From Janibacter limosus (GTDB taxonomy: Bacteria > Actinomycetota > Actinomycetes > Actinomycetales > Dermatophilaceae), in the NCBI RefSeq assembly GCF_004295485.1, contig NZ_CP036164.1, positions 124,001-188,000 on the forward strand: a stretch of 64,000 nt of DNA, in the 5' to 3' direction. Positions within the stretch are counted from its first letter, which is position 1; the number at the start of each line of letters is the position of its first letter. Below the pieces are notes generated by a model. It saw only the letters and a list, made by a program, of their open reading frames with translations. It made no database searches and was not told the DNA's origin. A program made the translations under genes and the position numbers. Positions 61,363-64,000 of the stretch are shown here, piece after piece.

Positions 61363-62300
61363 GCTCGACCACCAACTCCCGTCGACGCCTGCGCACCGCT
61401 GCGCTCGCACTCACCATGGCCGGCGCGCTCGGTCTGTCCGCCTGTGGCGGGGGCGGTGACCCGCTCTCCAGCTCCTCCTCGAGCGAAGGGGGTGGCGGCG
61501 CCTCTGGCGACGTCGTCGTCGGCTCCGCCGACTTCTCGGAGTCGGTCCTGCTGGCCAACATCTATGTCGGTGCGCTCAAGGCCGACGGGATCAAGGCGTC
61601 GGCCAAGACCGGCATCGGTTCCCGCGAGGTCTACCTCAAGGCCCTCGACGAGGGGTCGGTCGACGTCATGCCCGAGTACACCGGCGGACTGGCGCTCTAC
61701 TACGACAAGAACTTCTCCGAGACGGACCCGGACAAGACGTACGCGGCGCTGAAGGACCTGCTGCCCAAGGGGACCAGCGTCCTGGAGAAGTCGGCCGCCG
61801 AGGACAAGGACTCGATCGTCGTCACCAAGGAGACGGCTCAGTCCAAGGACCTGAAGACGATGGAGGACCTCAGCAAGGTCGCCGGTGAGATGACGCTGGG
61901 CGCGCCGTCGGAGTTCAAGACGCGCTCGCAGGGCATCCCGGGGATGAAGAAGACCTACGGCATCGAGTTCAAGAGCTTCCGCCCGCTCAAGCCGGGTCAG
62001 GCCACCAACGGTGCGCTGAAGAACGGTCAGATCCAGGCCGCCAACATCTTCAGCACCGACCCGGCGATCGCGGAGAACGGCTTCGTGGTCCTCGACGACA
62101 CCAAGAAGCTCTTCGGCAGCCAGAACGTCGTCCCGCTCGTGCGCGACGACGCCAAGGACCAGGTGGCCAAGACCCTCGACGAGGTCTCGGCCAAGCTCAC
62201 CACCGACAAGCTGCAGCAGATGCTGGGGCGCACCGACATCGACAAGGACGACCCGGACAAGGTGGCCGCGGACTTCCTCAAGGAGGAGGGGCTCGACTGA
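61359..62300 (+). CDS. opuCC: Osmoprotectant-binding lipoprotein
   Basis: 313 residues, OpuAC family. Lipobox LSAC (residues 26-29), Ser/Gly linker, then VVVGSADFSESVLLANIY, TGIGSREVYLKALDEGSVDVMPEYTGGL. GGAGGAA precedes the ATG. Captures the compatible solute for the permease. Confidence 0.93.
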   Translation: MSSTTNSRRRLRTAALALTMAGALGLSACGGGGDPLSSSSSSEGGGGASGDVVVGSADFSESVLLANIYVGALKADGIKASAKTGIGSREVYLKALDEGSVDVMPEYTGGLALYYDKNFSETDPDKTYAALKDLLPKGTSVLEKSAAEDKDSIVVTKETAQSKDLKTMEDLSKVAGEMTLGAPSEFKTRSQGIPGMKKTYGIEFKSFRPLKPGQATNGALKNGQIQAANIFSTDPAIAENGFVVLDDTKKLFGSQNVVPLVRDDAKDQVAKTLDEVSAKLTTDKLQQMLGRTDIDKDDPDKVAADFLKEEGLD

Positions 62301-62418
62301 CCGGCGCCAGGGCCCGCTCCCGGGGTGACGGAGGTCACGCTCGAGCGGGGAAGTTTGCGGAGTCGATGACGCTTGAGACCTTCGATAGTTAAAACATCAA
62401 GTATTCGGAGGTCTTTCC

Positions 62419-62823
62419 ATGGACGTCATCGTCCTCATCGCCCGCATCCTCTTCGCCGCGATCTTCATCGCGTCCGGCATCGGTCACCTGACCCAGAGCG
62501 ACGCCATGGCGGGCTACGCCAAGTCCGTCGGTGTCCCGGCGGCCAAGCTGAGCGTCATCGTCTCGGGCGTCCTCATGCTCGTCGGCGCGCTGTCCGTCAT
62601 CCTCGGCGTGTGGGGCGACCTCGGTGCCCTGCTGATCCTCGTCGCCGTCGCGCCGATCGCCTTCCTGATGCACAAGTTCTGGGCGGCAGAGGGCGAGGCC
62701 CGTATGAACGAGCAGGTCCAGTTCAACAAGACCCTGTCGCTGGCGGGTGGGGCGCTCGCGCTCTTCGCGCTCTTCGCGATGGTCCCCGAGCTCGGCCTCA
62801 CCGTCACGGGCCCGCTCTTCTGA
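62419..62823 (+). CDS. DoxX-family membrane protein
   Basis: 134 residues, four helices (IARILFAAIFIASGIGHLTQ ...). DoxX-like proteins are linked to thiol/oxidative-stress complexes. GGAGG seven bases before the ATG; the 60 bases before it are A+T-rich (GATAGTTAAAACATCAAG) and hold the promoter. Confidence 0.87.
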   Translation: MDVIVLIARILFAAIFIASGIGHLTQSDAMAGYAKSVGVPAAKLSVIVSGVLMLVGALSVILGVWGDLGALLILVAVAPIAFLMHKFWAAEGEARMNEQVQFNKTLSLAGGALALFALFAMVPELGLTVTGPLF

Positions 62824-62842
62824 GCTGATCCTGCGTGACGAC

Positions 62843-62872
62843 GTCAGCCCCGGCCGGGTGGCCGGGGCTGAC
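62843..62872. terminator. Terminator between doxX and tetR
   Basis: Perfect 13-bp arms GTCAGCCCCGGCC and complement, loop gggt, between convergent genes. Confidence 0.7.
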
Positions 62873-62931
62873 GCGTGTCTGCGGGTCGACGGGTCCAGTG
62901 CTCCTGAGGGTCGAGCGCTCCTGAGGGTCGC

Positions 62932-63501
62932 TCAGGTCGTCTCGGATGCCAGGGCGTCGCCGATGATCCGCGCCGCTCCGGCGACATCGGGACCGGCGCC
63001 GTCGAAGCGCTGCGCGTTGGCCTCGTCCATCACCACGGCGACGAAGGTCTGGGCCGCCTGACGGCGCATGACCGGGTCGATCGTGTGCTCGATCGCGACG
63101 TCGAGGACGCGCTCGGTGAGCTCGATGATGCTGTCGCGCAGGGCCGTGAGGTGCTCACGAACCTCGGGGTGGGTGCCGGACTCACGCCAGATGATCGTGC
63201 GCAGGACGATCGACTCGTGCCGCCCCAGTCCGAGCGTGCGGGCGAGCGCGACGAGCGAGGCGACAGGATCGCCGGGCCTGGCCACCTCGACCGGCTCGCA
63301 CAGAGGGTGCGAAGGGAGCCGCTCGGCCAGGAGCGCGCGCAGGATGTCGACCTTGCGGGGGAAGTAGTAGAAGACCAGCCCCTTGGGCACGCCGGCCCCG
63401 TCGGCGATCGCGGTGGTGCCGGTGGCGGCAAAGCCACCACCGGCGAACTGCGCCTCGGCTGCGTCGAGGATGCGTTCACGACGCGAGGTCGAGGTGCCCA
63501 T
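62932..63501 (-). CDS. TetR-family regulator
   Basis: 189 residues: helix-turn-helix TTAIADGAGVPKGLVFYYFP, TetR_C helical domain. Nine bases after the SPW gene on the same strand; the 18-bp TetR-type palindrome upstream of that gene suggests that this protein represses its own operon. Confidence 0.88.
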   Translation of the reverse strand: MGTSTSRRERILDAAEAQFAGGGFAATGTTAIADGAGVPKGLVFYYFPRKVDILRALLAERLPSHPLCEPVEVARPGDPVASLVALARTLGLGRHESIVLRTIIWRESGTHPEVREHLTALRDSIIELTERVLDVAIEHTIDPVMRRQAAQTFVAVVMDEANAQRFDGAGPDVAGAARIIGDALASETT

Positions 63502-63510
63502 CTGCGTCTC

Positions 63511-63873
63511 CTAGTGGGTGGGGGCCGCGTGGTGCATGCTCGCGCTGACCATCGGGAGCGTCATCACGCCGACGATGAACGCGACGACGCCGGTGATCCA
63601 CGCGGTCCAGGCAAGACCGCTCAGGTCGGTGAAGCCCATGACCCACGGGGCGATGAAGAGCAGCACCCCGAGCACTGCGTGCGAGCCCTCGCCCATCGTG
63701 GCCCTCGCGCTCGGCGCGAGGAGGGAGTAGGCCGACGCGATCACGGTCAGGCCACCGAGGATGACCATCGTCCATGTCGCGCGTGTGTCCGTCGTGGTGA
63801 CCAGAGGAGCCAGCAGTGCCACCACGCCGGCGATCAGGGCCACCCAGTCCTGCCATCGAGTCGACATCTTCAT
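63511..63873 (-). CDS. SPW-repeat membrane protein
   Basis: 120 residues, four helices. Repeat-like text WQDWVALIAGVVALLAPLV and FIAPWVMGFTDLSGLAWTAWITG are typical of SPW proteins. Role unknown; it shares an operon with tetR. ATG at 63873; a GTG one codon earlier is possible. Confidence 0.82.
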   Translation of the reverse strand: MKMSTRWQDWVALIAGVVALLAPLVTTTDTRATWTMVILGGLTVIASAYSLLAPSARATMGEGSHAVLGVLLFIAPWVMGFTDLSGLAWTAWITGVVAFIVGVMTLPMVSASMHHAAPTH

Positions 63874-63933
63874 CACAACATCCCACCTTCGAGGGTTGGG
63901 ATCCGTCGCGCCTGAGGCGGATCGTGTCCTTCA

Positions 63934-63963
63934 ATTCTCGACCTGCTTGACCGGTCGGTCAAG
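63934..63963 (-). promoter_or_regulatory. Promoter and TetR operator of the SPW-tetR operon
   Basis: Palindrome CTTGACCGGTCGGTCAAG (63946-63963). On the minus strand TTGACC (63962-63957) is a -35 and GAGAAT (63939-63934) a -10 with 17-bp spacing, so the operator overlaps the -35. Confidence 0.75.
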
Positions 63964-64000
63964 GCCTGCGGAGGGCTATGACGCAGTAGGACACGCCGAG

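Overview
The window comes from a chromosome of very high G+C content, with GTG/TTG starts, ATGA or GTGA gene overlaps and probable leaderless starts. Together with an actinobacterial-type bifunctional Dcd, a CopD-CtaG fusion, an SPW-repeat protein, a FadE5-like dehydrogenase and a BkdABC operon this points to an actinobacterium, most likely Intrasporangiaceae (Janibacter-like). The family assignment is inference; no rRNA gene is present.

Layout. 1-1.2 kb: start of RNase J. 1.3-6.8 kb: MerR regulator, release factor 3, then an arsenic locus (arsM, ACR3 efflux pump and two ArsC genes, divergent from arsR). 6.9-11.6 kb: transglutaminase-like protein, remnants of a tad pilus locus, a secreted SGNH hydrolase and an MMPL exporter. 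11.6-11.9 kb: a repeat-rich spacer that looks like a REPIN or MITE. 11.9-18.6 kb: purB, a low-molecular-weight phosphatase, a BioD-like protein without P-loop, a PanE-like reductase, and a TetR/MMPL pair. 18.66-20.09 kb: an intact ISL3-family element. 20.3-23.98 kb: FMN reductase/MarR pair, a probable BsaP-like zinc protein, an AIM24 protein, BlaR1/BlaI. 24-30 kb: cytochrome bd operon cydABDC. 30-35.2 kb: MFS transporter, GAF regulator divergent from a flavin monooxygenase, a broken DinB gene. 35.3-40.1 kb: amino-acid ABC transporter and a binding-protein/VWA membrane protein. 40.4-43 kb: hisC/pat, a holin-like membrane protein, an AbiEi/DUF559 protein. 43.3-47 kb: branched-chain 2-oxoacid dehydrogenase E1a-E1b-E2. 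47-53.3 kb: MarR, CopD-CtaG, two small membrane proteins, FadE5-like acyl-CoA dehydrogenase, LtrA. 53.35 kb: tRNA-Gly(CCC). 53.7-58.8 kb: Tat-exported protein, dcd, amidase, EEP-family protein, 3-hydroxyisobutyryl-CoA hydrolase. 58.8-62.3 kb: osmoprotectant ABC transporter. 62.4-64 kb: DoxX protein, TetR, SPW protein.

The most unusual content is a dispersed tandem-repeat system. Five arrays (about 23 units) share the dyad CGCA-N3-CCTTAAGG-N3-TGCG. Three are intergenic with a 31-32 bp period and two lie inside cydC and cydD, where every spacing is a multiple of three. In the 31-bp arrays each AAGGAG-ATG opens a 6-8 codon micro-ORF that stops just before or inside the next unit's Shine-Dalgarno-like sequence. 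All five arrays point the same way as the gene they precede, and the ISL3 element is inserted exactly in one CCTTAAGG core. Two other dispersed repeats are present: CCCTGAGGAG...TCTCGAAGGG elements, which also sit in-frame in protein linkers, and a 45-49 bp palindromic repeat. The heptamer CGAAGGG/CCCTTCG is conspicuously abundant and forms the ends of several terminator stems.
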